Of a stretch of 64,000 bases of DNA, positions 1-10,400 are shown one piece after another (the first letter of the stretch is position 1; each line of letters opens with the position of its first letter). The position numbers and the translations under genes are program-made. The stretch comes from Pseudodonghicola flavimaris (GTDB lineage Bacteria; Pseudomonadota; Alphaproteobacteria; Rhodobacterales; Rhodobacteraceae): contig NZ_JASNJD010000006.1 in NCBI RefSeq assembly GCF_030164425.1, forward strand, positions 124,001 through 188,000, read 5' to 3'. The notes below the pieces were generated by a model. It made no database searches. It saw nothing but the letters and a program-made list of their open reading frames with translations, and was not told the origin of the DNA.

Positions 1-647
1 CTCGTCAGATCTAGGCTGCGGATCACCTTCATCGTCGGGGCGCTGACCAGGGGCAGACGGTAGACCAGAAACAGGCAGATCATCGACATGCCCAGTTTCA
101 GCATCAGCACATTGGTCCAGCTGCCATCGGTCTGCAGCAGCGGGTTGATCGCCCGCGCCAGCGGCGGCCCGAGCGAGATCATCGTCAGCGCCAGCGGCAG
201 GCCGACGGTCAGCTTCCGCTCCGGCGGCAACGGTTCCAGCATATAGAGAAAGGCCAGCGTCGAGAGCGGCGCCGCAGAGATGCCCGACAGCAGCTCGGTC
301 ACCAGGGCAGAGCGCAGATCGCTGGCCAGCAGGCTCAGCAGCGCCACCGCGACATAGACCAGGATGGAGATCTCGGCGAAGCGGCGCAGGCCGAACTGCA
401 CCCGGATCTTGATCAGCATCAGCGGCAGAACCGCGCGCGGCGCCATGAAGGCCACCATCAGCCACAGGGTCTCGGACTGGGTCGCACCGATCTCTCCGCC
501 CAAAGTGGTGAGATTGGCCGAGAGAAACCCCTGCCCCAGCGATTGCGATAGCGCGATAAACACCGAGGCGAACATATAAGCGGCCGCCAGATGCGGTGGC
601 TTCGGCACGAAGGGCGGCCGCGACGGCGCCGCAGCGGGCTCAGACAT
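1..647 (-). CDS. MFS transporter, partial (C-terminus beyond window)
   Basis: This leftward reading frame runs off the left edge, so only about 215 N-terminal residues are visible. It has several long hydrophobic segments (for example FIALSQSLGQGF, LWLMVAFMAPRAVLPL, ALTMISLGPPLARAI) separated by short basic loops, as in major facilitator proteins of the DHA2/EmrB type. The ATG at 645-647 overlaps the end of the MarR-family gene by 8 bp, so the two are co-transcribed and probably translationally coupled. An efflux role for a small toxic or aromatic compound is inferred only from the MarR-MFS pairing. The family assignment rests on hydrophobicity pattern and context. Confidence 0.7.
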   Translation of the reverse strand, partial: MSEPAAAPSRPPFVPKPPHLAAAYMFASVFIALSQSLGQGFLSANLTTLGGEIGATQSETLWLMVAFMAPRAVLPLMLIKIRVQFGLRRFAEISILVYVAVALLSLLASDLRSALVTELLSGISAAPLSTLAFLYMLEPLPPERKLTVGLPLALTMISLGPPLARAINPLLQTDGSWTNVLMLKLGMSMICLFLVYRLPLVSAPTMKVIRSLDLT

Positions 648-1092
648 CGCCGTCCCTCCGGTCGATGTTCTGCTGAATCCGCCGCAGTGTCGCCAGCGCC
701 TGGGCCAGCTCTTCCGGCGGAATGTCCTGATAGGCATCGCGCCGCAGATCACCGATAAAGCCAAGCAGCTCGGCTGCCTGCGCCCGCGCCTCCGGCGTCA
801 GGAACAGCCTCCGGACGCGCTTGTCCGTCGGATCGCTGCGGCGCTCGATCAGGCCGGATTGCTCCAGCTGGTCCAGCGTCCGGTTCATCGGTGGCGTGCG
901 GATGTCCAGCATCTCCGCCAGCTCGGCCTGGGTCAGACCTTCGTTCTCGGCGATATGCAGCAACGCCTGCGCGCGGGCATAGGTCAGCCCCATCACAGCG
1001 GCGCCCGCATCGAACCGTTTGCGGATGCCCCGCACCAGTCCGATCACCTCTCGCAGAAAGACATTGTAGACAGGTTCCATCGCGCCACACAT
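640..1092 (-). CDS. MarR-family transcriptional regulator
   Basis: A 150-residue protein with the MarR winged helix-turn-helix: LTYARAQALLHIAENEGLTQAELAEML forms the first helices, a recognition helix follows around PPMNRTLDQLEQSGLIERR, and the wing contains SDPTDKRVRRLFLT. These residues are typical of MarR repressors. It is the first gene of a two-gene operon with the MFS transporter, whose start it overlaps. The ATG at 1090-1092 has an AAGG Shine-Dalgarno 7-8 bases upstream. An internal ATG at 1078-1080 is a possible alternative. A near-perfect palindrome sits immediately upstream of the start, so autorepression is likely. The ligand cannot be inferred. Confidence 0.9.
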   Translation of the reverse strand: MCGAMEPVYNVFLREVIGLVRGIRKRFDAGAAVMGLTYARAQALLHIAENEGLTQAELAEMLDIRTPPMNRTLDQLEQSGLIERRSDPTDKRVRRLFLTPEARAQAAELLGFIGDLRRDAYQDIPPEELAQALATLRRIQQNIDRRDGDV

Positions 1093-1096
1093 TTCA

Positions 1097-1123
1097 TTAC
1101 CTTGATAACGATTATCTAGGTAA
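1097..1123. promoter_or_regulatory. Probable MarR operator palindrome
   Basis: Two 12-base half sites, TTACCTTGATAA and TTATCTAGGTAA, flank a 3-base centre (CGA). They are inverted complements with a single mismatched position. The palindrome lies 5 bases upstream of the MarR start codon and covers its ribosome binding site. The size, symmetry and AT-rich character fit a MarR dimer site, and the position suggests direct autorepression of the MarR-MFS operon. Confidence 0.7.
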
Positions 1124-1281
1124 CATTATTCGATCGCACGTCAAGGGGGCAGAGCAGAGGAAATTCCGCCCTCACGGGATTGAGAGCGGCAGACCTGCAG
1201 GCCCCGCCCCGGCAAGGGACGGAGTGTCGGACGCGTCCGAAAGGAGAAAGCACCCCGAGAGTCGCCCTGCGCGTCGAAGAG

Positions 1282-3240
1282 CTATTCCGGCGTTCCGGTG
1301 AAAGCGAGGTTCTCGGCCATCTGCTCATCCAGCTCCAGCAGGCGGCGGCGGGCGCGGATGTGCGACCGTTCCGCCCGGCGCTGCGCATCCGACAGCGCCG
1401 ACAGCGTCGCCGGCCCGCCCAGCCGCGCCATGAAACGGCCATAGCGACCACCGAATTCGGCCAGCAGGGAATCCTCGGCCGACAGGATCGCCTCGGTGCT
1501 GCCGGGGTCGCCCTGACGGCCGGCGCGGCCCGCCAGCTGTCGGTCGATGCGGCTGGCGCTGTGGCGCTCGGTCATGATCACGTGCAACCCCCCCGCCGCG
1601 CGCGCCGCCTCGTCCAGCAGGATATCGGTGCCGCGCCCGGCCATATTGGTGGCGACGGTCACCGCCCCGGCCCGGCCCGCCGCGGCGATCACGGCGGCCT
1701 CGTCCGCGTCCTGGGCCGCACTCAGCACCCGATGCGCCACCCCCAACGCGGTCAGCGCGGCGCTCGCCGCCTCGGAGGCGGCGACGGTGCGCGTACCGAT
1801 CAGCACCGGCCGACCCTGGGCCGAGAGCGCCCTGGCCCGCGCCGCGACACGCGCCCATTTAGCCGCCGCCCGAACCGACACCCGGGGCCGCCAGGTCCGG
1901 CGCCGGGGCGGCTTATGGGTGGGGATGCGGACGACCGGCAGATCGTAGACCGACCAGAATTCATCCGCCGCCTCGGTCGCCGTCCCGGTCATGCCGCCCA
2001 GATGGATGTAGCGCCGGAAGAACCGCTGAAACGTGATCTGCGCCAGGGTGATACGACGCGAGGTGATCTCCACCCCCTCCTTGGCCTCGACCGCCTGATG
2101 CAACCCCGCAGACCAGGACCGGTCCGGCATCACCCGCCCGGTGTACTCATCAACAATCTCAACCTTGCCGTCGCGCAAGATATAATGCTCGTCACGCCGG
2201 TGCAGGTGAATGGCGCTGATCGCGGTGCGCAGCGCGTCCTCGCGGATTGGCGCTGGCCGCCAGGCCGGTGGCAGCTGCGCCGCGCGCTCCTCCAGCCGGT
2301 CGCAGCCTTTCGCCGTCAGATCGACCTGCCGCCGCAGCCGGTCCAGCCGGTAATCGCGCCCCTCCTTCATCTCCGAGGCGATGGCATGGGCGGCGCGGGC
2401 GGCATCGGCCTCCACCTCGGCATCGGCGGGCGGCACCGAAAGGATCAGCGGCGTCCGCGCCTCGTCGATCATCACGCTGTCGATCTCGTCGACGATGGCG
2501 AATTGCAGCCCCGGCAACAGCAGCGCGCTGCCTTCGAAATAGGCGCGGGTGCGCAGGCCGATATCGCCGGCGCGACCGCCCATGGCGACACGATCGCGCA
2601 GAAAGGTGAAGGCGACCTCCTTGCCGGAGGCGTAGACGATATCGGCGGCGAAGGCGGCGCGGCGCTCCTCCGGCGAACAATCTGGCACGACCGCGGCGCA
2701 GCTCAGCCCCAGCCGGGCATAGAGCCCGCGCATGGTTTCGGCGTCGCGCCCGGCCAGGTAATCGTTGGCGGTGATCACATGCACCCGGCGGCCGGCCAGC
2801 GCGGCGGCCCCGGCGGCCAGGGTGATCGCCAGGGTCTTGCCCTCGCCGGTTTGCATCTCTGCCACCGCGCCGTTCAGGACCGCGCGGGCGCCGAGGATCT
2901 GGGTCGCATAATGGCGCAGCCCCAGCTCGCGGCCCGCGCATTCCCGGATCACCGCAAAGCTGCGCACCAGCAACGCCTCACGCGGACGGCCGTCTGCGGC
3001 GCGCAGCGCATGGGCGGTGGCGCGCACCTCCTCCTGGAGTTCCGCGTCTGACAGCCCGGTCAGCCGCCGCCCGTGGCGCAGCACGCGGCGGGCGAACATC
3101 CGGGTCGGACGAGCCTGCAACCGGCGGCGCGGCAGCGTTGTGAACCGCTCCACCCAATGATCCAGCTTCGACTTCTTCGGCACCGCCGGAGCGCGTGGAT
3201 AGAAGGACCCGGCGGCCGGCGCGGGAAAGCTGTCAGACAT
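1282..3240 (-). CDS. Accessory SecA-like preprotein translocase ATPase (short form)
   Basis: A 652-residue SecA relative. Walker A (TGEGKT) is at about 131-136, followed by [14 protein letters not shown], the DEID Walker B box at about 251-254 with [15 protein letters not shown], and the second motor domain motifs [10 protein letters not shown] and [13 protein letters not shown]. Housekeeping SecA is about 850-900 residues. This protein ends shortly after the second motor domain and lacks most of the scaffold/wing region and the C-terminal zinc-binding tail. I chose the ATG at 3238-3240, which overlaps the M50-HlyD stop by 8 bp; an upstream in-frame extension is low-complexity and not SecA-like. 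It is the last gene of the leftward cluster behind the giant-protein gene, so it is probably a substrate-dedicated SecA rather than the essential one. The motor motifs are intact. Confidence 0.9.
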   Translation of the reverse strand: MSDSFPAPAAGSFYPRAPAVPKKSKLDHWVERFTTLPRRRLQARPTRMFARRVLRHGRRLTGLSDAELQEEVRATAHALRAADGRPREALLVRSFAVIRECAGRELGLRHYATQILGARAVLNGAVAEMQTGEGKTLAITLAAGAAALAGRRVHVITANDYLAGRDAETMRGLYARLGLSCAAVVPDCSPEERRAAFAADIVYASGKEVAFTFLRDRVAMGGRAGDIGLRTRAYFEGSALLLPGLQFAIVDEIDSVMIDEARTPLILSVPPADAEVEADAARAAHAIASEMKEGRDYRLDRLRRQVDLTAKGCDRLEERAAQLPPAWRPAPIREDALRTAISAIHLHRRDEHYILRDGKVEIVDEYTGRVMPDRSWSAGLHQAVEAKEGVEITSRRITLAQITFQRFFRRYIHLGGMTGTATEAADEFWSVYDLPVVRIPTHKPPRRRTWRPRVSVRAAAKWARVAARARALSAQGRPVLIGTRTVAASEAASAALTALGVAHRVLSAAQDADEAAVIAAAGRAGAVTVATNMAGRGTDILLDEAARAAGGLHVIMTERHSASRIDRQLAGRAGRQGDPGSTEAILSAEDSLLAEFGGRYGRFMARLGGPATLSALSDAQRRAERSHIRARRRLLELDEQMAENLAFTGTPE

Positions 3241-5380
3241 TGAGATCACGCAGGAAGATCTGGCGCAGCGCGCGCAGAAGCTGCGCCCCCAGCGGCGTCG
3301 GCCCGTGATCGAACCGCACCGAGACCCGCTCTCCCAGCGCGGTGAGCGGGCGGCCGTCAGCAGGCGCGACATCCATGACAAAGACGGTGCCGACCGGCGT
3401 CAGCGGCGTCTCGGCGGTGGGATCGACCGGGATCGGGCCGCCGGCCTCGGTGGCCAGCGCGGCGCTGGGAAGCACCGGCACGGCGGCCGGCGTGCCGCGG
3501 GTCAGACGCGCCGGAACAGGCTCCAGCGGCGTGCTGGCCAGGCGCATCTGCACCGCGTCGATATGGCGGCGGACCAGATCGATCTTGGCCTCCGGGATGA
3601 CGACGCGGACCACCCCCGGCTCGGAGCCGATGACCCAGGCCAGCGCCTCGCCCTTGCGCACGAAGCGGCCGACCAGATCGTCTCCCGCCGGCAACAGCAG
3701 GCGGCCGGCGACCGGGGCGGTCACGATCTGCTCCCCGCGCCGCTCGATGGCGAGCGCGCGCTCCTCCTCGGCCAGGGACAGCTCCTGCGCGACCAGATCG
3801 GCCTGCACCCGGTCGCTGGCCAGCGCGTTGAACCGGCGCAGGCGCAGCTCCTCGATCCGGGCATCCATCTGCCGCACCCGGAAATCCAGCAGCGGGTCGG
3901 TAACGCGCAGGATCGGGGTGCCGGCCGCCAGTGTCTCCCCCGGCTGCGCCAGAAGCTCCTCGACGAAACCGTCGGCGCCGCTGACCGCGCGCGCGGTCTC
4001 AGGCGCCCGGATCACGCCGCGCACGATGGTGGCCGAAGGCACTGGCTGCACGAACAGCGCCCAGGCCACCACGGCCGCCAGCCCGCCGCTGACCACGAGC
4101 GCGCGCAGACGGTGGCCTTCCAGCCTCGGACTGGCCAGTACGAACCGCAGGCCGCGCGCCGCCGGCACGATCAGCAACAGGATCCCGGCCCAGAACGCCA
4201 GCAGCAGGCCGACCTCGAAGAACATGCCCGCCACCAGCAGCATGATCGTCAGCATGATCATGTAACGGTAGACCAGCGACAGGGTGCCGTAGACGGTGAA
4301 CCATGTCGCCTCTCCCGGCGCCATCGCCGGCGAAACGGCGGTCTTGATCCCGAACAGATACCGCTGGGCGAGATACTGCAGGTGCTGCGTCGACCGGGTG
4401 CCCAGGTTCGGGATCTCGATCAGATCGGCGAATACGTAATAGCCATCGAAGCGCAGCAGCGGGTTGCCGTTGAAGAACAGCGTCGAGATACCGGCCAGCA
4501 GCATCACGTTCATCACCGCGGCGCGCATCAGCCCCGGCTCCATCAACCCCCAGAGCATCGCCGCGGCCCCGGCCAGGAACAGCTCCACCACGATACCCGC
4601 AGCCGCGACGCCGGCGCGCTGCCATTTCGACCGGAAGGCCGAGGAGGCGGAGGCATCGACATAGGGCACCGGCATGAACACCAGGAACATGATCCCGATT
4701 TCATGCACCTCGCCGCCCCAGTGGCGCACGGCATAGGCATGGCCCATCTCATGCACTGCCTTGACCAGCGGGTAGACCGCCAGAACCAGCAACAGGTTGC
4801 CGGCGGTCAGCGCCCGGTCGGCGATATTGGCATGCAGCGCATCGATGTTCTGCAGCCCGGCGAAAAGCCCGCCGCCGACCACCGCCAGCCACAGCAGCAC
4901 CCCGAACCAGGAGAAGAACGGCCGCACCAGCCAGCCGGTGGCGCGCACGAAATTGTCGGGGTCGAGCACCGGCACCCGGATCGCCAGCGGGTTGCGCAGG
5001 CTGGCCAGACGTTTCTTGCGGTCGTCCTGACGGCCGCGCTGCACCACCTGTTCCATGTCCGGCGGGATCGCGGCATGCAGCACGTCGGACCGGTGCAGCC
5101 GGATCAGCAGCTGGATCACCTCGTCCTGGGTCGGCAGATCGTCCCCCAGCGCCTCGGCGGCGGCACGCCAGATCTCCTCCATCGTGCGGCGACCGTTCAT
5201 CAGACCGATGATGCGCCAGGCCGCCTCTGAGACACGCAGATAGGCGCCGCTGGCGTGATCCTCGATCACATACCAGACCGCGCCGCGAAACACCGAGCGA
5301 TGCGCCTCAGCATGGCTGCGCAGGCGCGGCGTCAGCTCGGCGACGCGATACCAGGTGGCGCTATGCAGGGACCCGGTCAC
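3233..5380 (-). CDS. PqqD-like / M50 site-2 protease / HlyD fusion membrane protein
   Basis: A 715-residue protein with three visible parts. Residues about 10-105 resemble PqqD-type peptide-binding winged-helix domains ([19 protein letters not shown], then a long helix). Residues about 150-430 are polytopic and carry the zinc-protease signature HEMGH at 210-214 and the distal metal-ligand motif [10 protein letters not shown] at about 304-313, as in M50/site-2 proteases. Residues about 460-700 form an HlyD-type lipoyl/barrel-sandwich adaptor with a helical hairpin. Translation probably starts at GTG 5378-5380, which overlaps the upstream stop as GTGA. The family architecture is known from proteins annotated as HlyD/M50 adaptors. 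Here it probably acts in the inner membrane in export or maturation of the giant neighbour. Whether it cleaves a substrate is unknown, but the catalytic residues are present. Confidence 0.85.
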   Translation of the reverse strand: MTGSLHSATWYRVAELTPRLRSHAEAHRSVFRGAVWYVIEDHASGAYLRVSEAAWRIIGLMNGRRTMEEIWRAAAEALGDDLPTQDEVIQLLIRLHRSDVLHAAIPPDMEQVVQRGRQDDRKKRLASLRNPLAIRVPVLDPDNFVRATGWLVRPFFSWFGVLLWLAVVGGGLFAGLQNIDALHANIADRALTAGNLLLVLAVYPLVKAVHEMGHAYAVRHWGGEVHEIGIMFLVFMPVPYVDASASSAFRSKWQRAGVAAAGIVVELFLAGAAAMLWGLMEPGLMRAAVMNVMLLAGISTLFFNGNPLLRFDGYYVFADLIEIPNLGTRSTQHLQYLAQRYLFGIKTAVSPAMAPGEATWFTVYGTLSLVYRYMIMLTIMLLVAGMFFEVGLLLAFWAGILLLIVPAARGLRFVLASPRLEGHRLRALVVSGGLAAVVAWALFVQPVPSATIVRGVIRAPETARAVSGADGFVEELLAQPGETLAAGTPILRVTDPLLDFRVRQMDARIEELRLRRFNALASDRVQADLVAQELSLAEEERALAIERRGEQIVTAPVAGRLLLPAGDDLVGRFVRKGEALAWVIGSEPGVVRVVIPEAKIDLVRRHIDAVQMRLASTPLEPVPARLTRGTPAAVPVLPSAALATEAGGPIPVDPTAETPLTPVGTVFVMDVAPADGRPLTALGERVSVRFDHGPTPLGAQLLRALRQIFLRDLNV

Positions 5381-7230
5381 GGCAGCCAGCGCCAGAACGC
5401 CATCCGCGCCCAGTTCCTGAGCCCATGCGTCCAGATCATCAGCAGCGGCCGTTCGTCCACGGTGATCTTGGCGATCCCCTCCATCCCCGGGCGCAGCAGA
5501 TCGGTCTGTTCGGTCAGCTCGGCGTCGACGCGGAACACGTTGCGGCCATCCTCGACCCCGGCGACCGAGGTGACCCGGCCGGTCTCCATTCCGAAGGTCC
5601 GGCCCGGCAGCGCCGTCAGGATCACCCTGCCCTCAAGCCCCTCTTCGACGAGCGCGAGGTCGCGTTCATCCACCGACAGCACGATCCGGTAGGCATCGAG
5701 CGGCGCAATTTCATAAAGCACCTGGCCCCGTGACACCGGGGCGCCGACCGACTGATCCAGATCGCCGGACAGCACCACGCCGTCGAAGGGCGCCCGCAGC
5801 CGGGTCCGGGCCAGCCGTTCGTCCAGCAACGCGATCTCGGCATCGGCCTGGCTGATCTGGGTCGCGGCGATACCGATGGCGGCGCGGTCCCGCTCGGCCA
5901 GGGCGGTTTCATATTCGCGCTGCCGCTGCGCCCGCACCGTGTTCCAGCGGGCGATTTCCAGCCGCAGATCGCGGTCGTCAAGGGTGGCGAGGATATCGCC
6001 CTCGGCCACGATGTCGCCGGGGATCGCCGCGGCGGAGGCAACATAGCCATCGAGCGGCGAGGCGACGACACGCCGGATCTCGCCCTCGACCCGAGCATTG
6101 GCGGTGATGTGGAAGGGCGCAACAGTGTGCCAGGTGAACCAGAGCGCCGCGCCCGCCAGCAGGATCACCGCCTTGAGCCCGGCCTTGCGCGGGCCGAGAA
6201 CGGCGGCGCCGAGGCGTCCGATTTCGGCGGCGGCCTTGACCGGCAATGCCCGGTCGTTCAGCCGTTTTTCCTCCAGAACCGGCCCGAGGATGCCGGTCAC
6301 CGCCTCGACCAGATCGACTTCCTCGTCGCGAAACGGGTTGTTGCCACCGCGCTCCAGCACCATGGCACCGGTCACCCGGCCATTATGCCGCAGCGGCACG
6401 GTGAGCACGGCACGCGGCGTCCCGGAGTGGATCAGCTCCTGGTGCGCGGCGGTCAGCGTCAGGCTGTCGTCGTCATCCTCCGGCATGCGGATGCGGCCGC
6501 CCTGATCGATCGCCTCGTCCATGGCATCGGCGATCCGCTGCACCAGTTCTGACGACCGCGAGAAGCCGCCGCTGTGCGACAGCGACACGACCTTCGACCG
6601 GCGCAGCCGCCGGCGCCCGATCGACACCCGGTCGCAGGCCAGCCGGTCGCAGAAATCGGTGACGCAGGTGGCGACGGCGACCGACCAGCGCGGCTCGTCC
6701 AGCGTGTTGGCCAGAAGCTCGACCGCGGCGCGGGCCCTGGCCTGGCTCAGTGCACCGTCGCTCAGCTCGCGCACCACCAGCCGGAGCTCAATGGCCGGCA
6801 GCGCCCATTTCACCTCATCCACCACCCGGCGCAGGTCCAGATCGGCGCGCACCGGCAGCTGCACCGCCACCACGCCGTAAAGCGCGCCGTCGCGCAGCAC
6901 CGGCACCCCCACCGCGCAGCAGGTGGCGCCGCGTTCCTGATAGCCGCTTTTGACGATGGGCTTGCGCTGCGCGATGGCGAGATCGACAGCCGCGGCCAGC
7001 CCCTCGCCCGGCTCTGCGGTCGCCGGCGCCCGCGCCGCGAGCCTGTAGGGCCCGGTGTCGCGCGGACCAAGCGCCAGCACCACCATGTCTGCCCCGAGCC
7101 GCCTGACCAACTGATCCGCCCAGGCAGTCAGCGCCGACCGCTCCTCGGCCTCGATGGCAGCGCCCGGCGCAGGCTCCGCCGCGACCTCTGCCGAGCCGGC
7201 CGTCTCCTCCAGATTAGCGCGTGTATCCAA
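5377..7230 (-). CDS. GAF domain - HlyD family periplasmic adaptor fusion
   Basis: A 617-residue protein. The N-terminal half (about 30-335) contains two GAF-like regions: LGADMVVLALGPRD through GVVAVQLP, and CVTDFCDRLACDRVSIG through GAMVLERGG. One membrane helix follows at about 348-368 (LKAVILLAGAALWFTWH). The rest is a classic membrane-fusion protein with the half-lipoyl motif SPLDGYVASAAAIPGDIVAEGDIL, a coiled-coil hairpin, APFDGVVLSGDL, and a beta-barrel ending RPGMEGIAKI. The start is a TTG at 7228-7230, chosen because AGGAGG lies 5-6 bases upstream. It overlaps the M50-HlyD gene by 4 bp. A cytoplasmic sensor joined to a periplasmic adaptor suggests signal-gated assembly of the export complex; that role is inferred. 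Confidence 0.85.
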   Translation of the reverse strand: MDTRANLEETAGSAEVAAEPAPGAAIEAEERSALTAWADQLVRRLGADMVVLALGPRDTGPYRLAARAPATAEPGEGLAAAVDLAIAQRKPIVKSGYQERGATCCAVGVPVLRDGALYGVVAVQLPVRADLDLRRVVDEVKWALPAIELRLVVRELSDGALSQARARAAVELLANTLDEPRWSVAVATCVTDFCDRLACDRVSIGRRRLRRSKVVSLSHSGGFSRSSELVQRIADAMDEAIDQGGRIRMPEDDDDSLTLTAAHQELIHSGTPRAVLTVPLRHNGRVTGAMVLERGGNNPFRDEEVDLVEAVTGILGPVLEEKRLNDRALPVKAAAEIGRLGAAVLGPRKAGLKAVILLAGAALWFTWHTVAPFHITANARVEGEIRRVVASPLDGYVASAAAIPGDIVAEGDILATLDDRDLRLEIARWNTVRAQRQREYETALAERDRAAIGIAATQISQADAEIALLDERLARTRLRAPFDGVVLSGDLDQSVGAPVSRGQVLYEIAPLDAYRIVLSVDERDLALVEEGLEGRVILTALPGRTFGMETGRVTSVAGVEDGRNVFRVDAELTEQTDLLRPGMEGIAKITVDERPLLMIWTHGLRNWARMAFWRWLP

Positions 7231-7375
7231 TGCTGCCTCCTGCCGGAACGATCCCGCCGTTATCGTGCCACGTCAATGAATTTAAGCCATTTGTCACCGC
7301 TGCCACGCCACTTGTGAGCGCCTCCCGGACGACGCCACCATGAGGGCGCGGCAAGCACGCCGGCCCCGGCGTTGG

Positions 7376-7401
7376 AAAGCCCCCCGCGACAGGCGGGGGG
7401 C
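7376..7401 (-). terminator. GC-rich hairpin terminator/attenuator after giant gene
   Basis: A 9-bp perfect stem (7379-7387 with 7393-7401, six consecutive G:C pairs) and a 5-base loop lie about 30 bases past the stop of the giant gene. In the leftward transcript the stem is followed by only three U residues. It may be a leaky terminator that lowers expression of the export genes relative to the giant protein. Confidence 0.5.
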
Positions 7402-7431
7402 CGGTGATCTCTGCCAGGACCATTCCGCCGG

Positions 7432-10400
7432 TCAGAGTGCGAAGTGATCATTCCGAGCGGCCGACGGTGCCACGAAATTTCCGCTGACCTCGTCATAGAC
7501 CAGATAATCCCCCGCATCCGGGGTCGACGGATCATCCAGCAGCCAGGGCACGTAGATCTCGGAGTTCGCGACAATGTCGAGATAGCTCTGGCTGCGGCCA
7601 TGCTGATCCAGATCGGCCTCCAGTTCGTTCCAGCCGGCAAAGATATCCTTCTGGGCGTTCAGAACCGGTTTCGCCCCATCCGCGAGCGCGGTGTTGGTCC
7701 AGGCGATGACCTGCGGCGCGCTAGCGGGATAGGCGACCACTGCGCTGGTGGCGTTCAGAAGCGCCGCGACGGCGTGGCGCATCAGTGCGTTCACACCACC
7801 GCCCTGCAGCCCCAGCGCATCGACCAGGGTCACCCCGGCCAGATCGCCATAGCCCGCGGGAATGTCGAACACCGTGTCCAGCGTCTGGTCAGGCGCATAG
7901 ATCAGCTCGCCATCCGAGGTCGCCGGCCAGGCCGAGGCCTCATGCTGGATGGCGTTGTTCTTCCAGAAGCCCGGGGTCAGACCCGCGGCCTCACCCGCCG
8001 CCACCCCATGGTGATGCGCAAGGTCGGTATCGGTGATCGACCGGTCCGCACCGGCGAAGACCGCGGCGGCATTGCCATAAGCCCCCTGGGTGACCGTGGC
8101 ATCGACAGCCCCTTCCGAGGTGAAGAGCCAGGTTTCGCCGACATCGAGCATGCCATCGTTGTCCGTGTCGCCCTCCACATAGATGGCGGCGAAATCGTCG
8201 CTGGTGTCGTCCGGAGTGCCGGCGTCGTCGATCACCCCGGTGGCCTTGTCGAGCGCGACCTCACCCAGACCGTCGTTGGTGACCAGATAGGTCCAGATCA
8301 GCGGTGTCCCCTCGACAAAGAGCGGCCCCGGCGCGTCATTGGCGTCCTCCAGATCGGTCGGCGCATAGACGTCGACAGCATTGACCGCCTTGACCAGCGT
8401 GACCCCGTCGGCAACGCCGGTCATCCGCGCATTGTCGCTGGCAGACGCCTGGCGGTTCGTCGCATCGAAGACGGTGGCGGTGGCGATGTTCTCGTAATCG
8501 CCCTCCGGCGCGGTGCCGGTCGCGGCGTAGAGCCAGGTCTCGCCCGGGTCGAGCAGCCCGTTGCCATCGTCACCCGACACATAGATCGGGGCGAAGTCGT
8601 CGCTCGCATCGCCCGGGGTGCCGGCGTCATCGGTCAGGAATGCCACCGAGACCGCCTCGCCTCCGGTGTTGGTCAGCAGATAGGTCCAGGTCACCGTATC
8701 GCCCGACCGCACCAGAACCGGGTTCACATCCGCATCCTCGGCCACCGTGGGGGCCAGCGGATCGGCGGCATTGACCGCCTTCTCCAGCATCACGCTCAGG
8801 GTGCCGGGTTGCGGCGTGCCGGTGTAATGCGCGACATCGCTGCCGGTCACCTGCTGCCCCTCGCTGTCGACCGCGGTCACGATCGCGGCGTTGACATAGC
8901 CGCCCAGGACGGCGGTGCCGGTGGCCCGGAACAGCCAGGTCTCATCGGTGTCGAGCAGGCCATTGCCGTTGCGGTCGCCGGAAACATAGACCGGGGCGAA
9001 ATCGTCGGAGGCATCCGCCGGCGTGCCGGCGTCGTCGACCAGACCGGAGACCGACAGCGCGCCGCCGCCGGTATTGTCGACCAGATAGGTCCAGACCACC
9101 GTGTCGCCTTCGGTCAGTTCCGGACCTCCGGGCGTGTTGGCGTCCTCGGCCGTGGTCGGGTTCAGCGGATCGACGGCGTTGACCGCCTTGACCAGCGTCA
9201 CCGACGAGCCGCCGGGAATGGACGACCCGCTGTGATGGTTCAGGTCGCTGTCGGTGGCGATGCGGCCATAGATGTCGCTGACAGTCACGGTGACCTCGTT
9301 GACATAGGCGCCATCGGCGGCAGTGCCCCCCAGCGCCGCCAGCCAGGTCTCACCCGGATCCAGCAGCCCGTTGCCATTGTCCCCCGAGATATAGACCGGC
9401 GTGCGGTCGTCGGAGGTGTCGCCCGGGGTGCCCCAGTCGTCGACGATGCTGTCAAGCGTGACGGACACGGTGCCGTCGTTGCTGATCAGATAGGTCCAGA
9501 GCACCGCGCTGCCGGTTTCCAGAACCGGGCCCGGTCCGGTATCGGCGTCCTCCGCCGTCGTGGGGGTGAACGGATCGGCGGCGTTGATCGCCTTTTCGAC
9601 CGTGACAGAGGGGGCCGGATCGGTGATCACCCTGCCGATGTGATAGTTCTCGTCGGTATCGCTCACCGCCGGGCCGCGCGACCCGCGGCCGCTGGCGGTG
9701 ACGACGTTGGAATAGGCGCCGGCGATGACGGTATGCTCCCCAACCCCCTCGGAGGTGTAGAGCCAGACCTCGCCCGGATCGAGCAGGTCGTTGCCGTTGT
9801 AATCACCCTCGACATAGACCGGCGCGAACCGGCTGCCGTCAGAGCCCGTATCGCTGAGCGACACACGGCTGAGCGCCACATCTCCGGGATTGAAGACCAG
9901 ATAGGTCCAGGTGACATCCGTGCCGACCGCCAGGGTAATGGCGTCGAGCTCGGAATCGGCGTCCTCGAAGGCCGTCGGGTTCCACGGATCGGCGGCGTTG
10001 ATCGCCTTTTCGACCCGGATCGCCGCAGTCTCCCTGCCCGGGGTGCCGTGGCCGGGATCGGCCGGACCCGTGGGAGTGGAGCCGGCGCTGGTCTGCAGCG
10101 GCACACGCAGCGTATCGTCCTCGGGACCGCCGGCGCTGTCATAGGCGCCATGGCCGTTGCCCGGCTGCGGGTCGCGCGGCGCCCCGTGCTGATCGTTCCA
10201 GGCCGGGTCCTGCGGCGTGACCATGGCGATCACGTCATAGGCCTCGACCCGGCTGGTGGCCGCACCGGTGGCTTCGGCCAGATCCAGCAGGAACTCGACC
10301 GTATGCGGCGACGGCAGCCGGTTCACCGTGGGCGCCCCGAAGCGCGAGAACGGCACGATGAAGCTGTTGTACTCGCCGGTCCAGTCGAACATGCGGTCGG

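Noticed and set aside
1227-1240. Perfect 14-base palindrome TCGGACGCGTCCGA as an operator
   Set aside because: It lies downstream of the SecA-like stop with no adjacent promoter. Short GC palindromes are common at this base composition.
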